From Azospirillum lipoferum 4B (GTDB taxonomy: Bacteria; Pseudomonadota; Alphaproteobacteria; Azospirillales; Azospirillaceae): 64,000 bases of DNA. The notes below the pieces were generated by a model. That model made no database searches and was not told the origin of the DNA. It saw only the letters and a list, made by a program, of their open reading frames with translations. The position numbers and the translations under genes are program-made. The DNA lies in the NCBI RefSeq assembly GCF_000283655.1, contig NC_016622.1, forward strand, positions 694,501-758,500, read 5' to 3'. Of the stretch, positions 45,718 through 55,921 are shown in pieces. Each line of letters begins with the position of its first letter. Positions within the stretch are counted from its first letter, which is position 1.

Positions 45718-47769
45718 TTGTCGGCCCAGTTCCTGCCCACAGCCTGCCCGCACGACTGCCCCAGCACCTGCGCCCTGGAGGTGGAACGCCTCGCCCCCGA
45801 CCGCATTGGGAAAGTGCGCGGCGCGGCGGAGAACAGCTACACCGCCGGTGTCATCTGCGCGAAGGTCAGCCGCTATGCCGAGCGCGTGCATTCGCCGGAC
45901 CGGCTGAAGACGCCCTTGCTGCGCACCGGCCCCAAGGGCTCGGGCCAGTGGAAGCCGATTGGCTGGGACGAGGCGCTGGACCGCATCGCGGAGTCCTTCC
46001 TGACCGCCGAGCGCACATACGGCCCCGAAGCCGTCTGGCCCTATTTCTACGCCGGCACCATGGGTCTGGTGCAGCGCGGCGCCATCCAGCGCCTGCGCCA
46101 TGCCAAGGGCTATTCGCGCCAGACCAGCACGGTGTGCGACACGCCGGCCAACATGGGCTGGCTCGCCGGCTATGGCGACATCCGCGGCGCCGACCCGCGC
46201 GAGATGGCGGAGAGCGACCTGATCGTCAATTGGGGCGGCAACCCGGTGGCGACTCAGGTCAACGTGATGACCCATGTCAGCCGCGCCCGCAAAGGCCGTG
46301 GCGCGAAGCTGGTCACCATCGATCCCTACCGCACCGGCACGGCCGAGGTCTCCGACCTGCACCTGATGCTGCGGCCGGGCACCGACGGGGCGCTGGCCTG
46401 CGCGGTGATGCATGTGCTGTTCCGCGACGGTTACGCCGACCGCGCCTATCTCGACCGCTTCGCCGCCGGCACCGACCGGCTGGAGGCGCATCTCGCCACC
46501 CGCACGCCCGAATGGGCGGCCGGGATCACCGGCCTGACGGTGGCGGAGATCGAGGAGTTCGCCCGCCTCTACGGCAGCACCAAGCGGTCCTACCTGCGCG
46601 TCGGCTACGGCCTGTCGCGTGCCCACAACGGCGCGGCGCAGGTCCATGCCGTGTCCTGCCTGCCGGTGGTCACCGGCGCGTGGCAGCACAAGGGCGGCGG
46701 CGCGCTCTATTGCTCGTCCGGCATCTACAAGCTGGACAAGACCCTGTCGGAAGGGCTGGACCGCCTCGACACCAGCGTCCGCAGCTTCGACCAGTCGCGC
46801 ATCGGCGCGGTGCTGACCGGCGACCCGCGCGACCTGACCAGCGGCCCGCCGGTGACGGCCATGCTGATCCAGAACACCAACCCGGTGACGATCTGCCCGG
46901 ATTCGACCCGCGTCCGCCAGGGCTTCCTGCGCGAGGATCTGTTCGTCGCGGTGCATGAGCAGTTCATGACCGACACGGCCAAGCTGGCCGATCTGGTGAT
47001 CCCCGCCACCACCTTCCTGGAGCATGACGACATCTACCGCGGCGGCGGCCAGATGCACATTCTGATCGGCCGCAAGGTGATCGAGCCGCAGTTCGAGGCG
47101 CGCGAGAACCATTGGGTCATCTCCGAAGTCGCCCGCCGCGTCGGTGCCGAGCATCCCGGCTTCGGCATGACCGCGCTGGAGATCGTCGATGCCATGCTGA
47201 AGGCCTCCGACCTCGGCGACGCGGCGACGCTGACCGAGCAGCGCTGGATCGACGCCCAGCCGGATTTCGAGACCTCGCACTTTCTCAATGGCTTCGCACA
47301 TCCCGACGACAGGTTCCGCTTCGCCCCCGACTGGGCGGCGCTCGGCCCCTATGGCGGCATGCCGGAGCTGCCCGACCACATGCCCCCCGGCCGCGATGCC
47401 GATGCCGAGCACCCGTTCCGCCTCGTCACCGCCCCGGCGCGCCAGTTCCTCAACACCTCCTTCACCGAGACGCTGACCGCCCAGAAGCGCGAAGGCCGCC
47501 CCACCGCGCTGATCCACCCGGACGATGCGGCCGGGCTGGGCTTGGCCGACGGCGACGCGGTGCGGCTGGGCAACCCGCAGGGCAGCGTGGTGGTCCATGC
47601 CAAGCCCTTCGCCGGCGTGCCGCGCGGTGTGGTGATCGTCGAAGGCATCTGGCCCAACAGCGCCTTCGTCGAGGGCATGGGCATCAACAGCCTGACCTCG
47701 CCGGAGCCGGTGCCTCCCGCGGGCGGCGCGGCGTTCCACGACACGGCGGTGTGGATGCGGGCGGCGTAA
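45718..47769 (+). CDS. Molybdopterin (bis-MGD) oxidoreductase of the DMSO-reductase family
   Basis: 683 residues. The N-terminal [4Fe-4S] site is CPHDCPSTC...GVICAK. The catalytic part has TSTVCDTPANMGWLAG, with a candidate Mo-ligand Cys, and SDLIVNWGGNPVATQ. A C-terminal MoCo-binding barrel (ALIHPDDAAGLGLADGD, LGNPQGSV) follows. The substrate is unknown. Start is a TTG at 45718 with AGAGG at a 6-nt spacing, as no ATG gives a proper N-terminus. Single-subunit, no signal peptide, so cytosolic; similar to assimilatory nitrate reductase and formate dehydrogenase relatives. Confidence 0.9.
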   Translation: MSAQFLPTACPHDCPSTCALEVERLAPDRIGKVRGAAENSYTAGVICAKVSRYAERVHSPDRLKTPLLRTGPKGSGQWKPIGWDEALDRIAESFLTAERTYGPEAVWPYFYAGTMGLVQRGAIQRLRHAKGYSRQTSTVCDTPANMGWLAGYGDIRGADPREMAESDLIVNWGGNPVATQVNVMTHVSRARKGRGAKLVTIDPYRTGTAEVSDLHLMLRPGTDGALACAVMHVLFRDGYADRAYLDRFAAGTDRLEAHLATRTPEWAAGITGLTVAEIEEFARLYGSTKRSYLRVGYGLSRAHNGAAQVHAVSCLPVVTGAWQHKGGGALYCSSGIYKLDKTLSEGLDRLDTSVRSFDQSRIGAVLTGDPRDLTSGPPVTAMLIQNTNPVTICPDSTRVRQGFLREDLFVAVHEQFMTDTAKLADLVIPATTFLEHDDIYRGGGQMHILIGRKVIEPQFEARENHWVISEVARRVGAEHPGFGMTALEIVDAMLKASDLGDAATLTEQRWIDAQPDFETSHFLNGFAHPDDRFRFAPDWAALGPYGGMPELPDHMPPGRDADAEHPFRLVTAPARQFLNTSFTETLTAQKREGRPTALIHPDDAAGLGLADGDAVRLGNPQGSVVVHAKPFAGVPRGVVIVEGIWPNSAFVEGMGINSLTSPEPVPPAGGAAFHDTAVWMRAA

Positions 47770-47788
47770 GTTCGGGTGCGGGTCGGGT

Positions 47789-47933
47789 GCCCCCTCCCTA
47801 ACCCTCCCCCACCTTCGGTGGGAGAGGGGACTGCCGCTGTCCTTTACACTACTTCTGCAAGCGTTCTGCCCCCTCTCCCGCGATCGGATCGGCCATTGGC
47901 CGACCGAGGGCGGGGGAGGGTTGGGGAGGGGGC
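47789..47933. repeat. Two-hairpin intergenic repeat, copy A
   Basis: 145 bp between the molybdopterin enzyme and recJ genes. Terminal inverted repeats of about 22 bp begin GCCCCCTCCCTAACCCTC. It holds a CCCACC-TTC-GGTGGG hairpin and a TCGGCC-ATT-GGCCGA hairpin. It has the same build as the copy at 57194-57342, in inverse orientation. Confidence 0.85.
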
Positions 47934-48050
47934 ATCGTCAGCCGACAATCTCCCACCCCCACATCCCACCCCTGCCCATACCCACCCGTGCGCCGCCCGT
48001 CCATCTCTGCTATGGCTGTGCCCCCAATCCAGAGATCGCGCAGCACCGCC

Positions 48051-49847
48051 ATGACCGACCCCGCCGCCTTCCTCAACGTCGCCACCTCCCTGTCCGGCAA
48101 GCGCTGGCAGGCGCGGCCCTGCGACGAGCGGCAGGCGCAGGCGCTGACCCAGGGGCGCGGGCTGCCGGAGATTGTCGGCCGGGTGCTGGCCGCCCGCGGC
48201 GTCACCGACGACACCTGCGACACCTTCCTCAACCCGACGCTGAAGGCGCTGCTGCCCGACCCCTCGCGCTTCCGCGACATGGACCCGGCGGCCGAGCGCA
48301 TCGCCCGTGCCATCCGCGACGGCGAGCCGGTGGCGGTCTTCGGCGACTACGACGTCGACGGCGCCACCTCCGCCGCGCTGCTGCGCCGCTTCTTCCGCGC
48401 GCTCGGGGCCGACATCCGCGTCTATGTCCCCGACCGCATCAAGGAAGGCTACGGCCCGAACGCCGCCGCGCTGCTCCGCCTGAAAGGGGAGGGGGTGCGG
48501 CTGGTGGTCACCGTCGATTGCGGCATCTCCGCCTTCGCCGCGCTGGAGGCCGCCGCCGATGCCGGGCTGGAGGTGGTGGTGCTCGACCATCACGCCGCCG
48601 AACCGCGCCTGCCGCCCGCCGTCGCCCTGGTCAACCCCAACCGGCTGGACGAGGACGGCGCCTACCGCACGCTCTGCGCCGCCGGCGTCACCTTCATCAC
48701 CATCGTCGCCGTCAACCGCGTGCTGCGTCAGTCCGGCTTCTACCGCGACCGGCCCGAACCGAACCTGATGGAGTGGCTGGATCTCGTCGCCCTCGGCACG
48801 GTGTGCGACGTGGTGCCGCTGACCGGCCTGAACCGCGCGCTGGTGGCGCAGGGGCTGAAGGTGATGGCGCGCCGCGCCAACCCCGGCCTCGCCGCCCTGT
48901 CCGATGTGGCGGGGGTCAAGGAGAAGCCCGACGCCTACCATGCCGGCTATGTCCTCGGCCCCCGCGTGAATGCCGGCGGCCGGGTGGGGGCGTCCGACCT
49001 CGGCGCCCGCCTGCTCTCCACCGACGACCCCATCGAGGCGATGGAACTCGCCCAGCGTCTGGAAGGCCACAACGCCGAACGCCGCACCATCGAGCAGGCG
49101 GTTCTCGACGAGGCGCTGGAGCGCGTCGCCGCCGAAGCCGGGCGCGAGACCGATCTGGTCTTCGTCACCGGTGTCGGCTGGCACCCCGGCGTCATCGGCA
49201 TCGTCGCCGCCCGCCTGAAGGAGCGTTACAGCCGCCCCGCCTGCGTCGTCGCCCTGGAGGAAACCGCCGACGGCACCGTCATCGGCAAGGCGTCCGGCCG
49301 CTCCGTCCGCGGCGTCGATCTGGGATCCGCGGTGATCGCCGCCCGGCAGGAGGGGCTGCTGCTGGCCGGCGGCGGCCACCGCATGGCGGCCGGCTTCACC
49401 GTGGCCGGCGACAAGATCGACGCGCTGCGCGACTTCCTGCACAGCCGCATCTCCGAACAGGTTTCCGCCGCCCCGCTGGTACCGACGCTGGAACTGGACG
49501 GCGCCCTGTCGGTCGGCGGTGCCAGCGTCGGGCTGGTGACCATGCTCGACAAGCTCGGCCCCTACGGCACCGGCAATTCCGAACCGCGCTTCGCCATTGC
49601 CGACGCCCGCGTCGTGCGCGCCGACGTGGTGGGCGCCAACCATGTCCGCTGCATCCTGCAGGGCAACGACGGCGCCCGGCTGAAGGCCATCGCGTTCCGC
49701 GCGCTGGACAGCGACATGGGCCAGGCCCTGCTGACCGGCCGCGGCACCCCCTTCCATCTTGCCGGCGTGCTGCGGATCGACCGCTGGAACGGCTCGGAGG
49801 GCGTGCAGTTGCTGATCGACGACGCGGCGCCGGCGCGGTCGGCGTAG
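48051..49847 (+). CDS. recJ: Single-stranded-DNA-specific exonuclease RecJ
   Basis: 598 residues. The DHH phosphoesterase motifs are FGDYDVDGATSAALL (about 98-112), VDCGIS and VLDHHAAEP (about 178-186), with DHHA1 GGGHRMAAGF and the C-terminal OB-like domain. It degrades single-stranded DNA 5' to 3' in RecF repair and mismatch repair. ATG at 48051 chosen because MTDPAAFLN resembles homologues; an in-frame ATG at 48012 adds 13 residues. Confidence 0.95.
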   Translation: MTDPAAFLNVATSLSGKRWQARPCDERQAQALTQGRGLPEIVGRVLAARGVTDDTCDTFLNPTLKALLPDPSRFRDMDPAAERIARAIRDGEPVAVFGDYDVDGATSAALLRRFFRALGADIRVYVPDRIKEGYGPNAAALLRLKGEGVRLVVTVDCGISAFAALEAAADAGLEVVVLDHHAAEPRLPPAVALVNPNRLDEDGAYRTLCAAGVTFITIVAVNRVLRQSGFYRDRPEPNLMEWLDLVALGTVCDVVPLTGLNRALVAQGLKVMARRANPGLAALSDVAGVKEKPDAYHAGYVLGPRVNAGGRVGASDLGARLLSTDDPIEAMELAQRLEGHNAERRTIEQAVLDEALERVAAEAGRETDLVFVTGVGWHPGVIGIVAARLKERYSRPACVVALEETADGTVIGKASGRSVRGVDLGSAVIAARQEGLLLAGGGHRMAAGFTVAGDKIDALRDFLHSRISEQVSAAPLVPTLELDGALSVGGASVGLVTMLDKLGPYGTGNSEPRFAIADARVVRADVVGANHVRCILQGNDGARLKAIAFRALDSDMGQALLTGRGTPFHLAGVLRIDRWNGSEGVQLLIDDAAPARSA

Positions 49848-49868
49848 GGAATACTGTCGGCTTCGAAT

Positions 49869-49974
49869 GCCCCCACCTAACCTCCCCCGCTTCGCAGGGG
49901 AGGGACTGCCGCCGCTCTCCCGCATCAGCACCAATCTCCTCCCCCGCCCAGCGGGGGAGGATTAAGGTGGGGGT
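49869..49974. repeat. Intergenic repeat, copy B (shorter relative)
   Basis: 106 bp downstream of recJ. Ends GCCCCCACCTAACCTCCCCCGC and, inverted, GACCCCCACCTTAATCCTC; internal GGGGGAGG hairpin. Related to copies A and C by its ends, but lacking the GATCGG core. Confidence 0.7.
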
Positions 49975-50082
49975 CTAACGTCGCCCCACCGGCCGACGCC
50001 CTCCAAAAAAGTATCGGGGGATGCAAAAAAGCGCTTGCGCTCTCCGGCCCCGATCTTTAGAAAGCGCGTCACCGCGAACGAC

Positions 50083-50158
<76 letters not shown>

Positions 50159-50176
50159 CTCTCTCGGTTCATGACT

Positions 50177-50201
50177 TAAGCCCCGCCTCGTGCGGGGCTT
50201 A
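50177..50201 (+). terminator. Terminator after tRNA-Glu
   Basis: TAAGCCCCGC/GCGGGGCTTA with a 5-nt loop, followed by GTCGTTTTG. Confidence 0.85.
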
Positions 50202-50220
50202 GTCGTTTTGGGCTGGCAGC

Positions 50221-50249
50221 TTGACAAACTGTCTCCCACAGAAGACATT
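50221..50249 (+). promoter_or_regulatory. Promoter of the RelE/HigA-like pair
   Basis: TTGACA at 50221-50226, a 17-nt spacer, then GACATT. The repeat GACA-AAC-TGTC at 50223-50233 overlaps the -35 and may be an antitoxin operator. Confidence 0.55.
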
Positions 50250-50254
50250 CTCCG

Positions 50255-50545
50255 ATGATCGAGATCCGCCAGACCGACCGCTTCGCCGCTTGGATAGAGA
50301 GCTTGCGGGATGATCGGGCTCGCATGCGGATCGAAGTGCGCATCCGCCGGCTTCAGCTCGGCAATCCCGGCGACACGAAGCCGGTGGGCGAGGGGGTCAG
50401 CGAACTGCGCATCGATTACGGCCCCGGTTACCGCGTCTATTTCATCCAGCGCGGCGACACGCTGATCGTGCTGCTGGCCGGCGGAGACAAGCGGTCCCAG
50501 GACCGCGACATCGCCGCCGCCATCGCGCTGGCGCGGGACCTCTAG
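50255..50545 (+). CDS. RelE/HigB-superfamily toxin (addiction-module killer, phage Gp49-like type)
   Basis: 96 residues. The RelE fold is recognised from FAAWIESLRDDRARMRIEVRI, VGEGVSELRIDYGPGYRVYF (about 44-63) and the C-terminal LLAGGDKRSQDRDIAAAIALA (about 73-93), which matches the TIGR02683-type killer family. It would cleave ribosome-bound mRNA. The order is toxin then antitoxin, 27 nt apart. Confidence 0.9.
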   Translation: MIEIRQTDRFAAWIESLRDDRARMRIEVRIRRLQLGNPGDTKPVGEGVSELRIDYGPGYRVYFIQRGDTLIVLLAGGDKRSQDRDIAAAIALARDL

Positions 50546-50572
50546 ACGTGCAGCCCGATAAAGGAGGGAAGC

Positions 50573-50857
50573 ATGGGCCGAACCGAGACCCGTCCCTGGG
50601 ACATCGTCGACAGCCTGGACAGTGACGAGCGCATCGCCGCCTATCTGGATGCGGTGCTGGAGGATGGCGATCCGCAACTGATCGTCGCGGCGCTCGGCGA
50701 CATCGCCCGCGCAAAGGGGATGACGGAGGTCGCTCGCAACGCCGGGCTCGGCCGCCAAAGCCTCTACAAGGCGCTGTCACCGGACGGCAACCCGGAATTC
50801 GCCACTGTCCTGAAGGTGATCAAGTCTCTCGGACTTCGCCTGACCGTCAGTCCATAG
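50573..50857 (+). CDS. HigA-like antitoxin (XRE helix-turn-helix)
   Basis: 94 residues of the addiction-module antidote type (TIGR02684-like). DSDERIAAYLDAVLEDGD is the toxin-binding N-terminus; the helix-turn-helix is MTEVARNAGLGRQSLYKALSPDGNPEFATVLKVIKSLGL (split about 48-87). AGGAGGGAAGC precedes the ATG. It neutralises the preceding toxin. Confidence 0.9.
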   Translation: MGRTETRPWDIVDSLDSDERIAAYLDAVLEDGDPQLIVAALGDIARAKGMTEVARNAGLGRQSLYKALSPDGNPEFATVLKVIKSLGLRLTVSP

Positions 50858-50910
50858 CGCCTTCTGCGCCCTTATCGATCTCCCGTTCCTTCTCACCGGC
50901 CGCACCCGAC

Positions 50911-51918
50911 ATGACCACCCCCGCCATCCCCCTCAGCGTCGCCCCGATGATGGACTGGACCGACCGGCATTGCCGGTACTTCCACCGTCTGCTGTCGCGC
51001 TCGACCCTGCTCTATACCGAGATGGTAACGACCGGCGCGGTGCTGCATGGCGACCGCGAGCGGCTGCTGGGATTCGATGCGGCGGAACATCCGGTCGCGC
51101 TCCAGCTCGGCGGCTCCGACCCGGCGGACCTCGCCGCCTGCGCCCGCATTGCGGAAGAGTGGGGCTATGACGAGGTGAACCTGAACGTCGGCTGCCCCAG
51201 CGACCGCGTGCAGTCCGGCCGCTTCGGCGCCTGCCTGATGGCGGAACCCGATCTGGTCGCCCGGCTGGTCGGCGCCATGCGCGAGGCCGTTTCGATCCCC
51301 GTCACCGTCAAGTCGCGCATCGCCATCGACGAGATGGAGGAATGGCCGACGCTGGACCAGTTCATCCGCACCGTCTCCGCCGCCGGCTGCAGCCACTTCA
51401 TCGTGCATGCCCGCAAGGCCTGGCTGAAGGGGCTCAGCCCCAAGGAGAACCGCGACATCCCGCCGCTGCGCTACGACCTCGTCCACCGGCTGAAGGCGGA
51501 ATACCCGCAACTGACCATCGCCATCAACGGCGGCATCCGCACGCTGGACGAGGCCGAGGAGCATCTGGGCAAGGTCGACAGCGTGATGATCGGCCGAGCC
51601 GCCTATGAGACGCCATATCTGCTGGCCGACGCCGACCGCCGCCTGATGGGCGGGGAGCCCGGCCCCGACCGCCATGCGGTGATCGAGGCCATGCTGCCCT
51701 ACATCGAGGCGCGCATGGCGCTGGGCACGCCCCTGTCCTCCATCACCCGTCACATGCTGGGCCTGTTCCAGGGCCTACCCGGCGCCCGCGCCTACCGCCG
51801 CCACATCGCCGAGAACGCTCACCGCCCCGGCGCCGGCCCCGAAGTGCTGGATCGCGCTGCGGCTTTGGTGCGGTGCCGTGGGGCGGAAGATGCCGGCCTG
51901 GACAGCGAGGCCGCCTGA
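50911..51918 (+). CDS. dusA: tRNA-dihydrouridine(20/20a) synthase DusA
   Basis: 335 residues. FMN TIM barrel with PLSVAPMMDWTDRHCRYFHR at the N-terminus, NLNVGCPSDRVQSGRFGAC with the catalytic Cys (about 110) and FIVHARKAWLKGLSPKENR (DusA-specific). INGGIRT and MIGRAAYETPY bind FMN phosphate. It reduces U20/U20a in tRNA. Confidence 0.96.
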   Translation: MTTPAIPLSVAPMMDWTDRHCRYFHRLLSRSTLLYTEMVTTGAVLHGDRERLLGFDAAEHPVALQLGGSDPADLAACARIAEEWGYDEVNLNVGCPSDRVQSGRFGACLMAEPDLVARLVGAMREAVSIPVTVKSRIAIDEMEEWPTLDQFIRTVSAAGCSHFIVHARKAWLKGLSPKENRDIPPLRYDLVHRLKAEYPQLTIAINGGIRTLDEAEEHLGKVDSVMIGRAAYETPYLLADADRRLMGGEPGPDRHAVIEAMLPYIEARMALGTPLSSITRHMLGLFQGLPGARAYRRHIAENAHRPGAGPEVLDRAAALVRCRGAEDAGLDSEAA

Positions 51919-51963
51919 CCGGCCTCCGAAGTCCGCGGGCGGCCGTGCTCCCGTCTTTCGGTC

Positions 51964-54066
51964 TCAGACCGACCGGACCGACGCGATGAAGCTCATCACC
52001 TCGCCGCGCAGTTTTTCAGCTTCATGGGCGAGGTCGCTGGATGCCCCATGGACATTCGACGCGGCCGATCCGGTTTCCGATACCGACCGGGTGACGCCGG
52101 CGATGTTCGACGACACCTCGCCCGTGCCGCGGGCGGCTTCCATCACGTTGCTGGCGATGTCGCGGGTGGCGGCACCCTGTTCCTCGATGGCGGCGGCGAT
52201 GGTGGTGGTGATCTCGCTGATCTGGCCGATGGTCAGGCCGATGCCCTGGATCGCCGTTTGCGCCCCTGCGGTGGCCGATTGGATCTCCTTGACCTTCGCC
52301 TGGATCTCATCGGTCGCCCGCGCGGTTTGGGTGGCCAGCGCCTTCACCTCGGAAGCAACAACGGCGAAACCTTTGCCTGCCTCGCCAGCGCGGGCTGCCT
52401 CGATGGTGGCGTTCAGCGCCAGCAGGTTGGTCTGCCCGGCGATGGAGTTGATCAGGTCGACAACCGCGCCGATCTGATGGGCGGTTTCCACCAGCGCCTG
52501 CATGCTGGCGTTGGTCTGGTCGGCCTGTGTCACTGCTTCGCCCGAAATGCGGGTGGAGGTGGAGACCTGACGGCCGATCTCGCGGATGGAGGCCGACAAC
52601 TCCTCCGTCGCCGACGCCACCGTCTGGACATTGACCGAAGCCTGCTCCGCCGCTGCCGCAACCGTGGTTGCCATCTGGCTGGCAGAGTCGGCGTTTCTGG
52701 ACATCGCGCCGGCGGTGTTCTGCATGGTCTTTGCCGCGGCCGCGACCTGTTCGACGATGTGCATCGCCTGCCGGTCGAAGGACTGGATCAACGCCTCCAG
52801 TTGGGTGGCGCGCCGCTCCTTCGCCGCCTGCTCTGCTGCTTGTTCGGCGGCCATGCGGTCTGCGGCGATCATGTTGTCCTTGAACACGGTGACGGCTGCA
52901 GCCATGCCGCCGATCTCGTCCTGGCGGTCCAGACCGGGAATATCGACGCTCATGTCGCGGTCGGCCAGCCGGCGCATTGTATCGGTCAGGCGGTGGATCG
53001 GCAGGGCGACGCGGCGGTTGGCGATGGCAAGTCCGCCCGCGGTCAGGCCGGCGGTCAGCAGCAGCAGCAGCAGGGCCGAAATCGCGTCGGAGCGGGCGTC
53101 GTCCAGATCGCTGGCCGACTGGCCGACGATTCGGTCTACTGCAGACAGAGCCACATCGACGATATAGCCCTGGGTCGCCGTCTCCTCCGGCCGCAGCTTG
53201 TCCAACGAAACCGGCGACGGCTTGCCGGACGAAAGGGCGGTCAGGATCGCCTTGCGTTGGTCGGCGAAGCTGCCCTCGAAATTGGCCTTCGCCTTCTGCA
53301 TCGCAGCCAGGATGCTCGGATGCGTACCCGGGCGAGCCGCAGCTTCGATCACCTGCGCCCAGGTCTGGATGCCGCGGCCGAGATAGTCTGCGACGATCAG
53401 GTCATCCTCCCGCGTCCAGGCCTGTCCGGTGCCTATGGCATTCTGAATGCGGAACGCCATGATGCCCATGTTAAGGCGCGTGGCCCAGGCAGCGCGCTTG
53501 ATCGTCAGCAGGGCGCCTACTTCGGCCGACGCGTTGATGATGGTGGCGTCGAGCAGGTCCGTGGTGGCGGCCAGTGCGTCGAGGAATTCGTTCTGGCTCT
53601 TCAGCCAACTATCCGCCAGTCCCTTATCGCGCGCTGACAGCGGCTTTCGCAGGGCCTCGTCGGTTGTCTTGCGCGCCTGTTCCAGCTTGTCGAAACTTGC
53701 GCGCAGCCGCTCTGCCGCAGCCGGTGCGCCCGGTAGATCGGCGCCGGCGAGCGCCGCGATGATGGCACGGTAGCCGTCCGACGAGGTGCGGCGTTGGTTG
53801 GCGAGGTCCTGCTCAACGCTGCCGCCGATGGTCTTGTCCGCTCCAAGGGCGGGTGTAACGAGGCCGCGCTCAAGCCGGGTGGCAAGCAGTGTCTTCAGCA
53901 GATCCCGGCTCGTTACGCTCAGCGTCGCAACGCGGTCGGCGCCGCGGTAGCGGGAGATAGCATCCACGAGAATGATCGAGTTTTGAGCGATCAGCAACAG
54001 GCCGAGCGCAAGAGTTACCAGCCCGATCGTTGTGCGGACGGAAAGAGAAGACAGAAATTTTTTCAT
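51964..54066 (-). CDS. Methyl-accepting chemotaxis protein
   Basis: 700 residues. TM1 (about 12-36), a long helical periplasmic domain of about 300 residues, TM2 (about 335-357), HAMP (about 358-410) and a signalling domain with the hairpin tip [18 protein letters not shown]. It binds a ligand in the periplasm and controls CheA. GAGG lies 8 nt before the ATG at 54066; an upstream in-frame start at 54147 is unlikely. Stand-alone receptor with unknown ligand. Confidence 0.93.
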   Translation of the reverse strand: MKKFLSSLSVRTTIGLVTLALGLLLIAQNSIILVDAISRYRGADRVATLSVTSRDLLKTLLATRLERGLVTPALGADKTIGGSVEQDLANQRRTSSDGYRAIIAALAGADLPGAPAAAERLRASFDKLEQARKTTDEALRKPLSARDKGLADSWLKSQNEFLDALAATTDLLDATIINASAEVGALLTIKRAAWATRLNMGIMAFRIQNAIGTGQAWTREDDLIVADYLGRGIQTWAQVIEAAARPGTHPSILAAMQKAKANFEGSFADQRKAILTALSSGKPSPVSLDKLRPEETATQGYIVDVALSAVDRIVGQSASDLDDARSDAISALLLLLLTAGLTAGGLAIANRRVALPIHRLTDTMRRLADRDMSVDIPGLDRQDEIGGMAAAVTVFKDNMIAADRMAAEQAAEQAAKERRATQLEALIQSFDRQAMHIVEQVAAAAKTMQNTAGAMSRNADSASQMATTVAAAAEQASVNVQTVASATEELSASIREIGRQVSTSTRISGEAVTQADQTNASMQALVETAHQIGAVVDLINSIAGQTNLLALNATIEAARAGEAGKGFAVVASEVKALATQTARATDEIQAKVKEIQSATAGAQTAIQGIGLTIGQISEITTTIAAAIEEQGAATRDIASNVMEAARGTGEVSSNIAGVTRSVSETGSAASNVHGASSDLAHEAEKLRGEVMSFIASVRSV

Positions 54067-54499
54067 TGGTTCGACCTCATGGAAAACAGACCTGTCGCTG
54101 GTGCTATCCAACCCAGGGTTCAGTATCTCCCTGATACGGTTTAACAACGATTAATCCTGTTGCGCGGGCAGCCAATCACCGCTTTCACGATTATTTTCTG
54201 GGGGGCGGTCCATTGGGGGCGCTTGCCCGGCGGCGAGGTGCCGGTGATCGCAACGATGGGACCGATCCCATGACCGCGCCCGAAAGCGCCTGCGGCTGCG
54301 TCCGGTCGTCCCGACGCGCGGTCCTTCCGGCAGAAACGCGGAACAGCGGCCTGAAAGATGTTCCGCCATGTTTCGGGCAGTCCGGTCAGGAACCGCAGGC
54401 AGCCTCCCATTGGGGAATATGCGCCCAGCGTCCCGCACCGCTTGCGTGCGGGCGGGCACCTCGCTAACTATGCCCACTTCATCGGACGGAGTGTAAGCG
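54067..54499. other. 433-bp intergenic region, mcp / thrC
   Basis: No gene is supported; short frames lack ribosome sites. It should hold the divergent promoters of the receptor and thrC genes. Confidence 0.4.
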
Positions 54500-55921
54500 G
54501 TGCGGTACGTCAGCACGCGGGGCGCGGCCCCGGTCTTGGGTTTCGAAGACGTCCTTCTTGCCGGGCTGGCGCGCGACGGCGGCCTCTATGTGCCGGAAAC
54601 CTGGCCGCAGTTCACGGCCGACGACATCCGCGCCATGCGCGGTCTGCCCTACAGCGAGATCGCCGTCCGCGTGATGCTGCCCTTCCTGGGGGGATCAATC
54701 GCCGAGGACGAGTTCCGCGCCATCGTCCGCGATGCCTATGCCAGCTTCGACCACGCCGCGGTGACCCCGCTGGTGCAGGTCGATCCGACTACCTGGGTGC
54801 TGGAGCTGTTCCACGGTCCGACGCTGGCCTTCAAGGATGTGGCGCTGCAACTGCTCGGCCGCCTGTTCGATCATGTGCTGGCCAAGCGCGGGCAGCGGGT
54901 GACCATCGTCGGCGCCACCTCCGGCGACACCGGATCGGCCGCCATCGAGGCCTGCCGCGACCGCCAGAACGTCGACATCTTCATCCTGCATCCCAAGGGC
55001 CGCACGTCCGAGGTGCAGCGCCGGCAGATGACCAGCGTGCTGTCGTCCAACGTCCACAACATCGCGCTGGACGGCACCTTCGACGATTGCCAGGACCTCG
55101 TGAAGGCGATGTTCAACGACGGCGCCTTCCGCGACCGGATGGGGCTGTCGGCGGTGAACTCGATCAACTGGGCCCGTATCATGGCCCAGATCGTCTATTA
55201 CTTCACCGCCGCGGTGGCGTTGGGCGCGCCCGACCGGAAGATCGCCTCCACCGTGCCGACCGGCAATTTCGGCAACGTCTATGCCGCCTATGGCGCCCGC
55301 GCCATGGGGCTGCCGGTGGAGACGCTGGTGGTCGGCTCCAACAGCAACGACATCCTGGCGCGCTTTTTCGCCAGCGGGAGCATGGTCGCGGCGCCCGTCG
55401 TGCCTACCTTGTCTCCCAGCATGGACATCCAGATCTCTTCCAACTTCGAACGGCTGCTGTTCGACCTGCTCGACCGCGACGGCAATGCGGTGACGGAGGC
55501 GCTGAACCGCTTCCGCGCCGAGGGCAAGTTCGCGGTGACCGACGCGCAGCTCGCCCGCGCGCTGGCCATCTTCTCCGGCCACCGGGTGGACGAGGCCGCC
55601 ACGATGGCGACCATCGCCGATGTCTGGAAGGGCAGCCTCTATCTGCTCGACCCGCACACCGCGGTCGGCATCGGGGCGGCCAAGGCCGCGGTCGCGGCCG
55701 GCCGGGTCGATCCGTCCGTTCCCATGGTGGTTCTCGCCACCGCCCATCCCGCCAAGTTCCCCGACGCGGTGGAAAAGGCGACCGGCCGCCGGCCGGAGCT
55801 GCCGCCGCGCCTGTCCGATCTTTATGTGCGCGAGGAGCGCCTGTCCGAACTGCCGAACGATCTGGCGGCGGTTCAGGACTTCGTCATCGCGCGCGCCCGC
55901 GCCGCCCAGGAGGCCGCATGA
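54500..55921 (+). CDS. thrC: Threonine synthase
   Basis: 473 residues of the long (type I) threonine synthase class. The N-terminus MRYVSTRGAAPVLGFEDVLL is typical, and the PLP-binding Lys is in GPTLAFKDVALQLL (about 115). The SGDTGSAAIE loop binds the phosphate. It converts O-phosphohomoserine to threonine. GTG start at 54500 with GGAG upstream. Overlaps the next ATG (ATGA). Confidence 0.97.
   Translation: MRYVSTRGAAPVLGFEDVLLAGLARDGGLYVPETWPQFTADDIRAMRGLPYSEIAVRVMLPFLGGSIAEDEFRAIVRDAYASFDHAAVTPLVQVDPTTWVLELFHGPTLAFKDVALQLLGRLFDHVLAKRGQRVTIVGATSGDTGSAAIEACRDRQNVDIFILHPKGRTSEVQRRQMTSVLSSNVHNIALDGTFDDCQDLVKAMFNDGAFRDRMGLSAVNSINWARIMAQIVYYFTAAVALGAPDRKIASTVPTGNFGNVYAAYGARAMGLPVETLVVGSNSNDILARFFASGSMVAAPVVPTLSPSMDIQISSNFERLLFDLLDRDGNAVTEALNRFRAEGKFAVTDAQLARALAIFSGHRVDEAATMATIADVWKGSLYLLDPHTAVGIGAAKAAVAAGRVDPSVPMVVLATAHPAKFPDAVEKATGRRPELPPRLSDLYVREERLSELPNDLAAVQDFVIARARAAQEAA

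Noticed and set aside
54213-54467. An 84-codon Cys-containing frame between mcp and thrC
   Set aside because: No ribosome site and no bias toward coding composition; overlaps the expected promoters.
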